Below are positions 33,606-42,434 of a stretch of 64,000 bases of DNA, piece after piece. The stretch is from assembly GCF_001280595.1 (NCBI RefSeq), contig NZ_LITU01000050.1:239073-303072 (forward strand), written 5' to 3'. The notes below the pieces were generated by a model. The model saw only the letters and a list, made by a program, of their open reading frames with translations, was not told where the DNA came from and made no database searches. The DNA comes from Paenibacillus xylanivorans (GTDB lineage Bacteria; Bacillota; Bacilli; Paenibacillales; Paenibacillaceae). Position numbers and translations under genes: made by a program. Each line of letters opens with the position of its first letter. The stretch's first letter is position 1.

Positions 33606-35543
33606 ATGGCAGTTAACATTAAACTACCCGATGGTTCGGTTCGTGAGTATGCCGATGGAAGCAGCATTGAAGATGTGGCCGCTTCGATCAGCAGCGGACT
33701 TCGCAAAAATGCCGTAGCCGGCAAACTGGATGGAATCGTCGTGGACTTGTCCACTACACTTCATGAGGGAGCGTTGGTGGAGATCGTAACACTGGATTCA
33801 CCAGAAGGTCTGGAAGTAATGCGTCACAGTACAGCTCACTTGCTCGCTCAAGCTGTGAAGCGTTTATACGGAAACAAAGAAGTGCACCTCGGTGTTGGCC
33901 CTGTTATTGAAGATGGTTTCTACTATGATATGGATTTGGAACAACCTCTCAATCCTGAAGATCTGCAGAAGATCGAGAAGGAAATGGAACGTATTGTTAA
34001 TGAGAACTTGCCGATTGTACGTAAGGAGGTTAGCCGGGCGGAAGCGATCAAAATTTTCGAAGAAGTGGGCGATCCATACAAGCTCGAATTGATTCGTGAC
34101 TTACCGGAAGAAAGTGTCATCACCATATATGAGCAAGGTGAATTCTTCGACTTGTGCCGTGGACCACACGTACCATCCACCAGCAAAATCAAAGTATTCA
34201 AACTGATGAATGTCGCAGGTGCATACTGGCGCGGAGATAGCAAAAACAAAATGCTGCAGCGTATTTATGGTACGGCTTTTGTGAAAAAAGCACAGCTGGA
34301 TGAACATTTGCACTTCCTGGAAGAAGCGCGTAAACGGGATCACCGTAAACTGGGTAAAGAACTCGAAATCTTCACATTCTCCCAACTGGTTGGACAAGGT
34401 CTGCCAATCTGGTTGCCTAATGGTGCCAAGCTTCGCCGGACGTTGGAGCGTTATATTGTGGATCTGGAAGAGAGCCTTGGATATCAGCATGTGTACACAC
34501 CGGTGCTGGGTAATGTGGAGTTGTACAAAACATCTGGACATTGGGAGCACTATCAGGAAGACATGTTCCCGAAAATGGTTATGGACAATGAGGAACTCGT
34601 TCTTCGTCCAATGAACTGTCCTCACCACATGATGGTGTACAAGTCCAGTATGCACAGCTACCGTGATCTGCCGATCCGGATTGCCGAGCTTGGTATGATG
34701 CATCGTTACGAAATGTCGGGCGCGTTGACAGGTCTGCACCGTGTACGTGCGATGACACTGAACGACTCTCACATTTTCGCACGCCCGGATCAGATCAAGG
34801 AAGAATTCGCACGTGTTATTGAACTGATTCAAACGGTTTATAAAGATTTCGGCATTCAAGAATATCGTTTCCGTCTGTCCTATCGTGATCCTCAGGATAC
34901 CGAAAAATACTTCCAGAATGACGAGATGTGGGAAATGTCCCAACGCATGCTGCGTGAAGTTGTGGAAGAGCTCAACCTTCCATTTTATGAAGCAGAAGGC
35001 GAAGCAGCATTCTACGGTCCAAAACTGGACGTTCAGATCAAAACAGCGCTGGGTAAGGAAGAGACATTGTCTACCGTTCAATTGGACTTCCTCTTGCCAG
35101 AGCGGTTTGAGCTCGAATATGTGGGAGATGACGGACAGAAGCATCGTCCGGTCGTTATCCACCGCGGTGTAATCAGCACGATGGAGCGTTTCACTGCATT
35201 CTTGCTGGAGAACTTTGCAGGGGCTCTGCCACTGTGGTTGTCTCCTGTACAAGCGAAGGTTATTCCGGTATCCGGCAACTTCGATGACTATGCACGTGAA
35301 GTAGAAGCGAAGTTGAAACGTGCAGGGATCTCTGCTGAAGCTGATCTGCGTAACGAGAAGCTCGGTTATAAAATCCGTGAGGCACAGCTTGAGAAAATGC
35401 CTTACATGTTCGTTGTTGGTGAAAATGAACGTAATGCAGAGGCTGTATCTGTACGGAAACGTGGAGAAGGCGATCTCGGCATGAAACCAGTGGACGAAAT
35501 TGTAGCCCAGCTCAAAGAAGAGATTACAACAAAACAGACGTAA
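33606..35543 (+). CDS. thrS: Threonyl-tRNA synthetase
   Basis: A 645-residue class II aminoacyl-tRNA synthetase. In order: TGS domain (1-62), editing/SAD domain with HSTAH and [15 protein letters not shown] (about 75-225; catalytic histidines), class II core with motif 2 ([17 protein letters not shown], around 370) and motif 3 ([11 protein letters not shown]), and the anticodon-binding domain (about 545-645). Zinc ligands are in [13 protein letters not shown]. The ATG at 33606 follows AGGAGG; an ATG three codons earlier is too close to it. Expression is controlled by the T-box upstream. Confidence 0.97.
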   Translation: MAVNIKLPDGSVREYADGSSIEDVAASISSGLRKNAVAGKLDGIVVDLSTTLHEGALVEIVTLDSPEGLEVMRHSTAHLLAQAVKRLYGNKEVHLGVGPVIEDGFYYDMDLEQPLNPEDLQKIEKEMERIVNENLPIVRKEVSRAEAIKIFEEVGDPYKLELIRDLPEESVITIYEQGEFFDLCRGPHVPSTSKIKVFKLMNVAGAYWRGDSKNKMLQRIYGTAFVKKAQLDEHLHFLEEARKRDHRKLGKELEIFTFSQLVGQGLPIWLPNGAKLRRTLERYIVDLEESLGYQHVYTPVLGNVELYKTSGHWEHYQEDMFPKMVMDNEELVLRPMNCPHHMMVYKSSMHSYRDLPIRIAELGMMHRYEMSGALTGLHRVRAMTLNDSHIFARPDQIKEEFARVIELIQTVYKDFGIQEYRFRLSYRDPQDTEKYFQNDEMWEMSQRMLREVVEELNLPFYEAEGEAAFYGPKLDVQIKTALGKEETLSTVQLDFLLPERFELEYVGDDGQKHRPVVIHRGVISTMERFTAFLLENFAGALPLWLSPVQAKVIPVSGNFDDYAREVEAKLKRAGISAEADLRNEKLGYKIREAQLEKMPYMFVVGENERNAEAVSVRKRGEGDLGMKPVDEIVAQLKEEITTKQT

Positions 35544-35568
35544 TCCAGAATTGTGGGTTCGACAATAG

Positions 35569-35620
35569 AAACCGTTTGAATCATATTGGAGTAAATCCAA
35601 TGGTTCAGACGGTTTTTTTG
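35569..35620 (+). terminator. Terminator of thrS
   Basis: Arms aaaccgtttgaa and ttcagacggttt, inner pairing attgga/tccaat, followed by a T run. Confidence 0.88.
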
Positions 35621-35723
35621 TTATTTTTAGGTTTATAGGCAACCGGCTAAGAGTGCCTTAACAGGGGAAAGTATAGAATTTTTTCATTTTGGAAAACCTT
35701 TGCAGTAAGGGGGAGGTTCTATA

Positions 35724-36497
35724 ATGAAAAAGCAATTCTTAATTCAAAAGAAAAACATAAGGTTCATCATCTCATGCTGTGTAGTGCTCACCGGAGTAGT
35801 CTTGGGCTGGAATCAGGCTGAAGCGTATACCTTTGAAGAGGAAAATGAAGTCATGTATGTGGAGAACCAGCACAGCGGAATTTCAGATGAGCTGGAGGGC
35901 ATACATCCCGAAACGGCAGTTTATGAATACAGTGATCAGGCTCAACTTACAACCATGGTCTATATGGGCTTTTTATGGTCTCCGCAGCCTATTGTTATTC
36001 CGCGACCGGAAATTCCGAAGAAGCAGATCGGAGTTGATCCTTCCATGCCGGTGCTCGCTCCGCGTACAGAGCAGGTATTGGACACACATAAGGTGACGGC
36101 TACCGGTTACACTGCAGGTGTAGAATCAACGGGAAAAGGACCCAAGCATCCTCAATACGGAATTACGTATTCAGGTGTAAAGGTACGCCGCGATAAAGAA
36201 ACGGTCTCAACGATTGCAGCTGATCCGAAGCTGTTTCCACTGGGGTCCATTTTATATATTCCCGGCTACGGTTACGGTATCGTTGCAGACACAGGCTCAG
36301 CGATTAAGGGCAATAAAATTGATCTCTATTTCCCTACAACTAAGCAAGTGTACAAGGAATGGGGCAAAAAGGATGTTGAAGTACAGGTGATCAAACAAGG
36401 TGCTGGAAAATGCACTGAAAAAATGCTTGAAGAGTTATCGGAAGCGATCGATGTGTACAAATCTGTACCGGATTCATGGCTGGACAAGGCCGTCTAA
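35724..36497 (+). CDS. Exported 3D-domain protein (YuiC/YocH-like)
   Basis: A 257-residue protein with an N-terminal signal/anchor after [11 protein letters not shown] and an AEA-type site near residue 34, a Pro-rich linker, then a C-terminal 3D domain (about 130-220). The three catalytic-type aspartates are seen in [17 protein letters not shown] and KIDLYFP. This domain has lytic transglycosylase-like activity in YuiC and Sps proteins, which cleave peptidoglycan. An additional Cys near the C-terminus is unusual. The ATG follows GGGGGAGG. Confidence 0.85.
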   Translation: MKKQFLIQKKNIRFIISCCVVLTGVVLGWNQAEAYTFEEENEVMYVENQHSGISDELEGIHPETAVYEYSDQAQLTTMVYMGFLWSPQPIVIPRPEIPKKQIGVDPSMPVLAPRTEQVLDTHKVTATGYTAGVESTGKGPKHPQYGITYSGVKVRRDKETVSTIAADPKLFPLGSILYIPGYGYGIVADTGSAIKGNKIDLYFPTTKQVYKEWGKKDVEVQVIKQGAGKCTEKMLEELSEAIDVYKSVPDSWLDKAV

Positions 36498-36609
36498 CGA
36501 TGAATTTTAAAAAATGAATAACGGTCGCAAACTCTTCACATAATACTCTCTGGGGACGAACCCCGCGTTGCAGGAATGCAATGTAAATATGAAGAGAGAG
36601 GTGATCGTC

Positions 36610-36795
36610 GTGGCTAAGAAATCTCAAGGTTCACAAACGCCAAACGAGAAGTACAATGCAGAGTTTGGAGAAGAGAATGTAGCAAACAAAGTGAAACAAG
36701 CGCAACAAAACAAAGTGAAGGATAACTTCCAAACACCTGATGAAAAATTCAATGCTGAATTCGGTTCCGAGAACACAGGCAAATCACAAAAGTAA
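36610..36795 (+). CDS. Putative gamma-type small acid-soluble spore protein
   Basis: A 61-residue hydrophilic protein, rich in Asn, Gln, Lys and Glu, with two repeats of a unit like TPxEKxNAEFGxEN, about 30 residues apart. The repeat layout (FGxEN followed by VKQAQQNK) resembles gamma-type SASP/SspE, which serves as amino-acid reserve in spores; exact SspE repeats are not present. The start is GTG (VAKKSQ) behind GAGAGGTGAT. It lies between the 3D-domain gene and liaF and ends with its own terminator. Confidence 0.65.
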   Translation: MAKKSQGSQTPNEKYNAEFGEENVANKVKQAQQNKVKDNFQTPDEKFNAEFGSENTGKSQK

Positions 36796-36807
36796 ATCAA
36801 TACACAG

Positions 36808-36837
36808 ACACCTTGGAGAATTCTCCAGGGTGTTTTA
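36808..36837 (+). terminator. Terminator of the spore-protein gene
   Basis: Arms acaccttggagaa and ttctccagggtgt directly abutting, followed by TTTT. Confidence 0.85.
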
Positions 36838-36963
36838 ATATTTTACATATATATCCTTCCGCCTCCGTCTGGAGACCGAGATCAATTCCATCTGCCGCCG
36901 CTGTTAACCAACTCTTGTCTGAGGTAAACTGGATACAGAATACAGACAAAGGAGACATGAGCG

Positions 36964-38004
36964 ATGAAACGATCTACGCGGGACCGCTGGTGGGTTGGCA
37001 TTCCTCTTATTGCGATTGGCGCAATAATATTGTTCAGGCAATTGGGCTATGACATAGATATCGGATACATGTTCAGAACATATTGGCCTTTATTTTTGAT
37101 TTGGTGGGGCGTAAAAGGTATGACCGAGATTCGGCGCAACGGGAGTCATGCTTTGATTGGACCCGCCATTGTACTGGCCATCGGTGGATACTTTCAGGCA
37201 CGCAATCTGGGATGGATTGACTACTCCATGGGTGAGTTCATTCGCTACCTGATCCCGGTGATGCTGATTGGTGGGGGATTGTTCGTTCTGATCGGACCCC
37301 GTCGTCGTGACCGGAAACATCATGATCAAGTACAACCGCCTCCACCACCGGAGCCACCTTATAAACCATTGTCCCCTGAGGACCTGGAAATGCCGTCTTC
37401 GTTTGACGAACAGTTCGAGAAAACATTTGGCAAACCGAAACAGGAACAAAAGAATGATTCGCATGGCTCATTTTATACAGATAAGGAAGACCATAAATCA
37501 CACGGACATAAACACCATCACCATCACAAGCATAAAGGTTACGGTTCAAACAAAAAGGCATATGGAACATTTGATGACGATGACCACTATGATGATGATT
37601 CCAATTATTATGGTGGCAATGGGAATACGATTAACAAATCAGCATTTATCGGTGATATGTATATGGGACAGGAAGTGTTCTCGCTGAAACCAATGAACAT
37701 TTCGGCATTTATCGGCGATACGGTTATTGATTTGACGAAGGCGCAAATACCTTACGGTGAGACGAAGATTAACATTTCTTCTTTTATCGGAGATGTGAAG
37801 GTATTTGTACCGGAAGATATGGATCTGGGTGTGACCGTGACGACGAACTCGTTTATTGGGGACATGTCGCTGTTAAATCAAAAACGGGGTGGATTCCTAA
37901 GCAGTGCTCAGGCTGAAACGGCGCATTATAGCGAAGCAGGCAAAAAAGTACGGATTGTCGTCAGTGTGTTTATTGGAGATGTCAAAGTGAATAAGGTGGG
38001 TTAA
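36964..38004 (+). CDS. liaF: LiaF-like envelope-stress regulator with His-rich linker
   Basis: A 346-residue membrane protein of the LiaF/LiaI family. The N-terminal 120 residues hold about four membrane helices. An unusual hydrophilic linker (about 125-225) follows, Pro-rich then very His/Lys/Asp-rich (HGHKHHHHHKHKG; FDDDDHYDDD). The C-terminal LiaF domain shows five repeats of an S-x-FIGD-type unit (residues about 230-345). LiaF inhibits LiaS until the envelope is damaged by cell-wall antibiotics. The linker makes it about 100 residues longer than B. subtilis LiaF. It starts the liaF-liaS-liaR operon; three bases separate it from liaS. Confidence 0.88.
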   Translation: MKRSTRDRWWVGIPLIAIGAIILFRQLGYDIDIGYMFRTYWPLFLIWWGVKGMTEIRRNGSHALIGPAIVLAIGGYFQARNLGWIDYSMGEFIRYLIPVMLIGGGLFVLIGPRRRDRKHHDQVQPPPPPEPPYKPLSPEDLEMPSSFDEQFEKTFGKPKQEQKNDSHGSFYTDKEDHKSHGHKHHHHHKHKGYGSNKKAYGTFDDDDHYDDDSNYYGGNGNTINKSAFIGDMYMGQEVFSLKPMNISAFIGDTVIDLTKAQIPYGETKINISSFIGDVKVFVPEDMDLGVTVTTNSFIGDMSLLNQKRGGFLSSAQAETAHYSEAGKKVRIVVSVFIGDVKVNKVG

Positions 38005-38007
38005 CGC

Positions 38008-39045
38008 ATGATTCGAACGATTCTCAAGGCAAATAAATGGGAACTGATGATGTATTTTGCGCTGACCGGACTAATTACTTTGGGCGGGTTTTATTTGCTA
38101 TACGGGGAAGTGCTGATGGGAACAGGGCGTCAACGTGCCTGGACCTATGTTGCTGTTGTTCTGCTGGCTACCGTAATCACGGGGTATATTGCCGCCTTGC
38201 GGCTTCAGCGCAAGATTGATCTTCTGGATCTCAACATGCTGAAAGTGTCTAAGGGTAATCTCGCCGTTCGAATGCCTGAGGCAGATGATGCATCCTTCGG
38301 GCGGGTATATCAGGAATTCAATGTCATGATGGATTCGATTGAGAAAAAAATGAGATTGCTTCAGCGGCTCGGTGAGCAGGAAGTTATTGAGAAGGAACAG
38401 GCATCTGAACGCGCCGTGATTGAAGAACGCAAACGAATGGCTAGAGATTTGCATGATACGGTCAGCCAGCAGCTGTTCGCCATGCATATGTCGGCTTCCT
38501 CCTTACCACGCCTGATGGAGATGAATCCCGAGCATGGCAGCAACGTGCTGGATCAGCTGATTCAGATGTCACATATCGCGCAGCGGCAGATGCGCGGACT
38601 TATTGCCCAGCTTCGCCCAGTGGAGTTGGAGGGAAGGGATCTCACCGAAGCGCTGGATAGCTGGTTCCCGGATTATTGCAGGCAGAACGGACTAAAAGGT
38701 GTGAAAGAGCTGGAACTGGATGGCGGAATTTCCGATGCCATTGAGCACCAGCTGTTTCTTGTTATTCAGGAAGCGGTCGCTAATGTGGTAAAACATGCGG
38801 AAGCGGGTTTGGTCAGCCTGTCCATACGCGAGAGCGAACATCAGATCAGTATGAGCATCAGTGATGATGGTCAAGGTTTCTTACAGCAAGCAGAACGGCC
38901 CGGTTCATATGGATTATCAACGATGCGTGAACGGGCAGAGAAGCTTGGCGGACAGGTTCAGATTATATCGAAGCCGGGAGCGGGAACGACGGTGCGGGTA
39001 TTCATCCCGAAATTTCCGAAAGATTCAGAGGGGGAGACGGAATGA
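38008..39045 (+). CDS. liaS: Sensor histidine kinase LiaS
   Basis: A 345-residue NarL-group (HisKA_3) kinase with two N-terminal membrane helices and a very short extracellular loop, a HAMP-like linker, the phospho-accepting H149 in MARDLHDTVSQQL and an ATPase with N box (QEAVANVVKHA), G boxes (SISDDGQGF) and GAGTTVRVFIP. This small-sensor type is the LiaS/VraS family that senses envelope stress through LiaF. The start follows AAGGTGG and it overlaps liaR by four bases (ATGA). Confidence 0.92.
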   Translation: MIRTILKANKWELMMYFALTGLITLGGFYLLYGEVLMGTGRQRAWTYVAVVLLATVITGYIAALRLQRKIDLLDLNMLKVSKGNLAVRMPEADDASFGRVYQEFNVMMDSIEKKMRLLQRLGEQEVIEKEQASERAVIEERKRMARDLHDTVSQQLFAMHMSASSLPRLMEMNPEHGSNVLDQLIQMSHIAQRQMRGLIAQLRPVELEGRDLTEALDSWFPDYCRQNGLKGVKELELDGGISDAIEHQLFLVIQEAVANVVKHAEAGLVSLSIRESEHQISMSISDDGQGFLQQAERPGSYGLSTMRERAEKLGGQVQIISKPGAGTTVRVFIPKFPKDSEGETE

Positions 39046-39704
39046 GCGGAAAAGTGAATGTAATGATTGTGGATGATCATGATATGGTACGGATGGGGTT
39101 AAAGACTTATTTAATGCTGGAGCCCACATTTCATGTTATGGGGGAAGCAGGTAACGGACAGGATGCATTGCATCAGCTGCGTAAGCTGGGAGAAAATGAA
39201 TTGCCTGACCTGATCCTGATGGACCTGATGATGCCGGTGATGAATGGTGCGGAAGCGACACAAGCGATTATGACGGAGTTTCCGGGTTTGAAAATTGTGA
39301 TGCTGACCAGTTTCCTGGAGGATGACCTTGTGGTCCAGGCGATTGAAGCCGGAGCGGTCAGTTATGTGCTGAAGACGGTATCTGCCGAAGAGTTGATCTA
39401 TGCTCTGCAAGGAGCATACCGAGGTATGCCTGTTATGACAGGTGACGTATCACAGGCACTGACCCGTGGAATCAGACAGCGGACAGCAAGAGAGAACGAA
39501 TCAGGCCTGACAGAACGGGAAAAGGAGGTCCTCTTGCTGATTGCAGAGGGCAAGACCAATAAGGACATCGGGGAAGAACTACATATTAGTATCAAAACCG
39601 TCAAAACCCATGTAAGCAATCTGTTGATGAAATGTGAAATGGACGATCGGACACAACTGGCCATATACGCACATCGTCAGGGCTGGGTGAAGAATAAGGG
39701 TTAG
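39042..39704 (+). CDS. liaR: Response regulator LiaR
   Basis: A 220-residue NarL/FixJ-type regulator: receiver domain with D61 in LILMDLMMPVMNG and a C-terminal LuxR-type HTH (LTEREKEVLLLIAEGKTNKDIG, SIKTVKTHVSNLLMK). It is phosphorylated by the co-encoded LiaS kinase and controls envelope-stress genes, including probably its own operon. The htrA-like gene 148 bases downstream is a candidate target. The start codon overlaps the liaS stop. Confidence 0.93.
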   Translation: MSGKVNVMIVDDHDMVRMGLKTYLMLEPTFHVMGEAGNGQDALHQLRKLGENELPDLILMDLMMPVMNGAEATQAIMTEFPGLKIVMLTSFLEDDLVVQAIEAGAVSYVLKTVSAEELIYALQGAYRGMPVMTGDVSQALTRGIRQRTARENESGLTEREKEVLLLIAEGKTNKDIGEELHISIKTVKTHVSNLLMKCEMDDRTQLAIYAHRQGWVKNKG

Positions 39705-39852
39705 AATGCAGATTTGGCGGGAAAAATGTTCTATAACGGCGTGCTTTTATCTCCTTTTTAATTGTTTTTAAGGTACGGTTAAGGTTTAAAGTACAAAATA
39801 AGGACAGTTAAAGAATATCTCTTGCGAAGAAGAGATTGGGAGGTAGAGAGGC

Positions 39853-41547
39853 ATGGATGAACGTAATTACAGAGCGAACCGTCAAGACGAGGAAAATGAA
39901 ACTAAACAAGCGGAGAATCGCAACTCATCGGGGACGGACGATTCCTCCTATTATTATTCTTATGGACCTTTTCAGTCCGTGAATCAGGAAGATACAGCAA
40001 GTTATAATGGGGAACATAACCAACGTGAAGAAGGAAATGTAGAGATTACAAGACCTGATCCCGTGAAGCCAGTACCTACTTACTACAGTAACTACAATAA
40101 CGAATCATCGGATCAAGCCAATACGTCATCCAGAGGGGGTGGCAACGGTTCAGGCAACGGAGGAGATCAGGGGAACGGCGGCAACAACAATGGCAATTGG
40201 AATTATAATAACCGTCGGCCACGTTCTTCCGTACGATCGCTATTGTTCTCTTTTATCGCCGGGATGCTGGTCATTACAGTGTTGATGTATACAGCGGACA
40301 GAACAAACATGTTTACACCGCAAGAAGCGCTCACAAGTGCTGAAAATGAAAGCTCCAGTACGTCATCTTCTCCTACCAATTCGGGCAGCAGCAATAATGT
40401 GACAGCGTCATTGCTTCCAACCGGTAAAGAGGATGTTTCCTCGGTGGTAACGAGTACTAGCCCGGCTGTCGTCAAAATTGAAACGCTCGCCAAGCAGTCC
40501 TCACGTAGCAGCAGCCAAGGCGGCTCTACGATGAGCGATCCATTGTACCAATACTTCTTTGGTAATGGAAGCAATGGCGGAACAGACCAAGGCCAAAATC
40601 AGCAGCAGCAACAGCAACAAAGCAGCAATCAGTTGGTTCCGCTCGGTATTGGCTCTGGATTTATTTTTGACAAAGAAGGCTACATCCTGACGAACCAACA
40701 CGTGGTTCAGGGTGCAGATGTGATTCAGGTAACGCTGGAAAATAACAGCAAACCGTATGAAGCAAAATTGCTAGGAAGCAGCTTCGACCTTGACCTTGCC
40801 GTATTGAAAATTGAGAAAAACAGCGGCGACGATGCTTTCCCTGTCGCTCCACTGGGTGACTCCAACAGTACACAAGTTGGTGAATGGCTCGTAGCTATTG
40901 GTAACCCGGAAGGATTTGAACACACGGTTACCGCAGGTGTGTTGAGTGCGAAAGAACGTACCATCAGCATTCCGGACGAAGAAACAGGCAAAACTCGTGA
41001 GTACAGCCACTTGTTACAAACGGATGCTTCCATTAATCCGGGTAACTCCGGTGGACCGTTGCTTAACCTCAATGGTGAAGTCATTGGTATGAACGTGGCG
41101 GTTAGCGCAGATGCACAGGGCATTGGATTTGCCATTCCTTCGAGTGTAATCTCGGATGCGGTTAAATATCTGAAAGAAAACAAAGAAGTTCCCAAAGAGC
41201 CGGTACCGTTCATTGGTGCATCTCTGATGGCCCTCACGCCTGAAGTGGCTAAACAGATGGGAACCGATATCACTGAAGGCTCTGTTGTAGCCAGCACGAT
41301 CTATCAATCCCCTGCTTACCTAGCAGACCTGCGTGCTTATGACATCATCACAGGTGCCAACGGTACGGCATACAGCACAAGCCAGGATTTGATTGATTTC
41401 ATCAAGAAACAGGAAATTGGCAGCGAAGTGACACTGAGTGTTGTTCGAGACGGTAAAAAAATGGATGTAAAAATCAAAATCGGCAACAAAAACGATTACG
41501 ATACTACACAAACGACGGATCAACAACAGCAGCAACAACAACCATAA
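39853..41547 (+). CDS. htrA: HtrA/DegP-family membrane serine protease
   Basis: A 564-residue protein: a long N-terminal cytoplasmic tail rich in Asn, Ser, Glu and Gly (1-125), one membrane helix (about 129-148), a Ser/Thr/Gln-rich linker with a poly-Gln run, the S1C trypsin-like domain and a PDZ domain (about 450-545). The triad is H283 (TNQHVVQ), D314 (DLDLAVL) and S399 (GNSGGPL). The tail ends in another poly-Gln stretch. It degrades misfolded proteins on the outer membrane face. B. subtilis relatives (HtrA, HtrB, YyxA) are regulated by CssRS or WalRK. The ATG follows GGGAGGTAG. Confidence 0.93.
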   Translation: MDERNYRANRQDEENETKQAENRNSSGTDDSSYYYSYGPFQSVNQEDTASYNGEHNQREEGNVEITRPDPVKPVPTYYSNYNNESSDQANTSSRGGGNGSGNGGDQGNGGNNNGNWNYNNRRPRSSVRSLLFSFIAGMLVITVLMYTADRTNMFTPQEALTSAENESSSTSSSPTNSGSSNNVTASLLPTGKEDVSSVVTSTSPAVVKIETLAKQSSRSSSQGGSTMSDPLYQYFFGNGSNGGTDQGQNQQQQQQQSSNQLVPLGIGSGFIFDKEGYILTNQHVVQGADVIQVTLENNSKPYEAKLLGSSFDLDLAVLKIEKNSGDDAFPVAPLGDSNSTQVGEWLVAIGNPEGFEHTVTAGVLSAKERTISIPDEETGKTREYSHLLQTDASINPGNSGGPLLNLNGEVIGMNVAVSADAQGIGFAIPSSVISDAVKYLKENKEVPKEPVPFIGASLMALTPEVAKQMGTDITEGSVVASTIYQSPAYLADLRAYDIITGANGTAYSTSQDLIDFIKKQEIGSEVTLSVVRDGKKMDVKIKIGNKNDYDTTQTTDQQQQQQQP

Positions 41548-41580
41548 TGCCGCATCATAGGCTATAGAATAAGGTTTAGA

Positions 41581-41621
41581 AGAGCGGAAGGGTTCGAGGG
41601 CCCTTTCGCTTTTTTTGCCCT
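41581..41621 (+). terminator. Terminator of htrA
   Basis: Arms agcggaaggg and ccctttcgct with a 9-base GC-rich loop, followed by seven T residues. Confidence 0.9.
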
Positions 41622-41743
41622 ATATAAATTTGTACTACATTCAGGTTCAACTTGAAAAGCAGCAAGGCATTTGGAGAAGATGCAGATTAAGCATTTGCCT
41701 GTTACAATGGGATTAAAACGTTAAGGGATAAAGGAGAAAGACC

Positions 41744-42433
41744 ATGCGCTCAACTATTCTGATTGTTGATGATGATGAAAAAATCGTGTCCATGCTTCGG
41801 CGAGGACTGGCTTTTGAAGGATATGATGTACAGACGGCTTCGAATGGAGCGGAAGGGCTAAGTAAGCTGATGGATAAAGAACCGGATATCGTGGTTCTTG
41901 ATGTCATGATGCCGCAAATTGACGGGTTTGAAGTATGTCGCAGACTCAGGGAAGCGGGGAGCAAGGTGCCCGTGCTGATGCTCACTGCCAAAGATGAAGT
42001 ACAGAGCCGGGTAATCGGACTTGATACAGGTGCAGATGATTATCTAGTGAAGCCGTTTGCACTTGAAGAATTGTTGGCTCGTGTCCGTGCCTTACTACGT
42101 CGTAAAGCGGATATGGCAGACACACCTGATAATCGTCTGATGTATGAGGATATTATTCTGGATAATGATTCTCGTGAGGTGTTGCGTGACGGTCAGCGTC
42201 TGGAATTGACTGCCAAGGAGTTCGAATTGCTGAATCTGTTTATGCAAAATCCGAAACGTGTGCTGTCCCGTGATCTGATTATGGATAAAATCTGGGGTTA
42301 TGATTATAGTGGTGAATCCAATGTGCTTGAAGTGTATATTGCCATGCTCAGACAAAAAACCGAAGAATACGGCGGCAAACGCTTGATCCAGACCATCCGG
42401 GGAGCCGGCTATATTTTGAGAGGTGACTCCTGA
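41744..42433 (+). CDS. OmpR/PhoB-type response regulator
   Basis: A 229-residue regulator. The receiver has D53 in VVLDVMMPQIDG, Asp residues at 10-11 and the conserved Lys near 104 (DDYLVKPFA). A winged-helix DNA-binding domain follows (about 130-225; LTAKEFELLNLFMQNP, YIAMLRQKTE). It forms an operon with the kinase 1 base downstream. The close position after htrA and lia suggests an envelope-linked role, but its stimulus is unknown. Similar pairs include YkoGH and MprAB. Confidence 0.92.
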   Translation: MRSTILIVDDDEKIVSMLRRGLAFEGYDVQTASNGAEGLSKLMDKEPDIVVLDVMMPQIDGFEVCRRLREAGSKVPVLMLTAKDEVQSRVIGLDTGADDYLVKPFALEELLARVRALLRRKADMADTPDNRLMYEDIILDNDSREVLRDGQRLELTAKEFELLNLFMQNPKRVLSRDLIMDKIWGYDYSGESNVLEVYIAMLRQKTEEYGGKRLIQTIRGAGYILRGDS

Positions 42434-42434
42434 C

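Noticed and set aside
35558..35564. Exact 0A-box complement TTCGACA after thrS
   Set aside because: It lies between the thrS stop and its terminator, where a Spo0A site has no evident target; a 7-base match is expected by chance.
34101..35642. 513-codon open frame antisense to thrS
   Set aside because: It mirrors the thrS coding frame, has no ribosome site and its translation is rich in Cys, His and Phe like a complement frame; it also reads through the thrS terminator.
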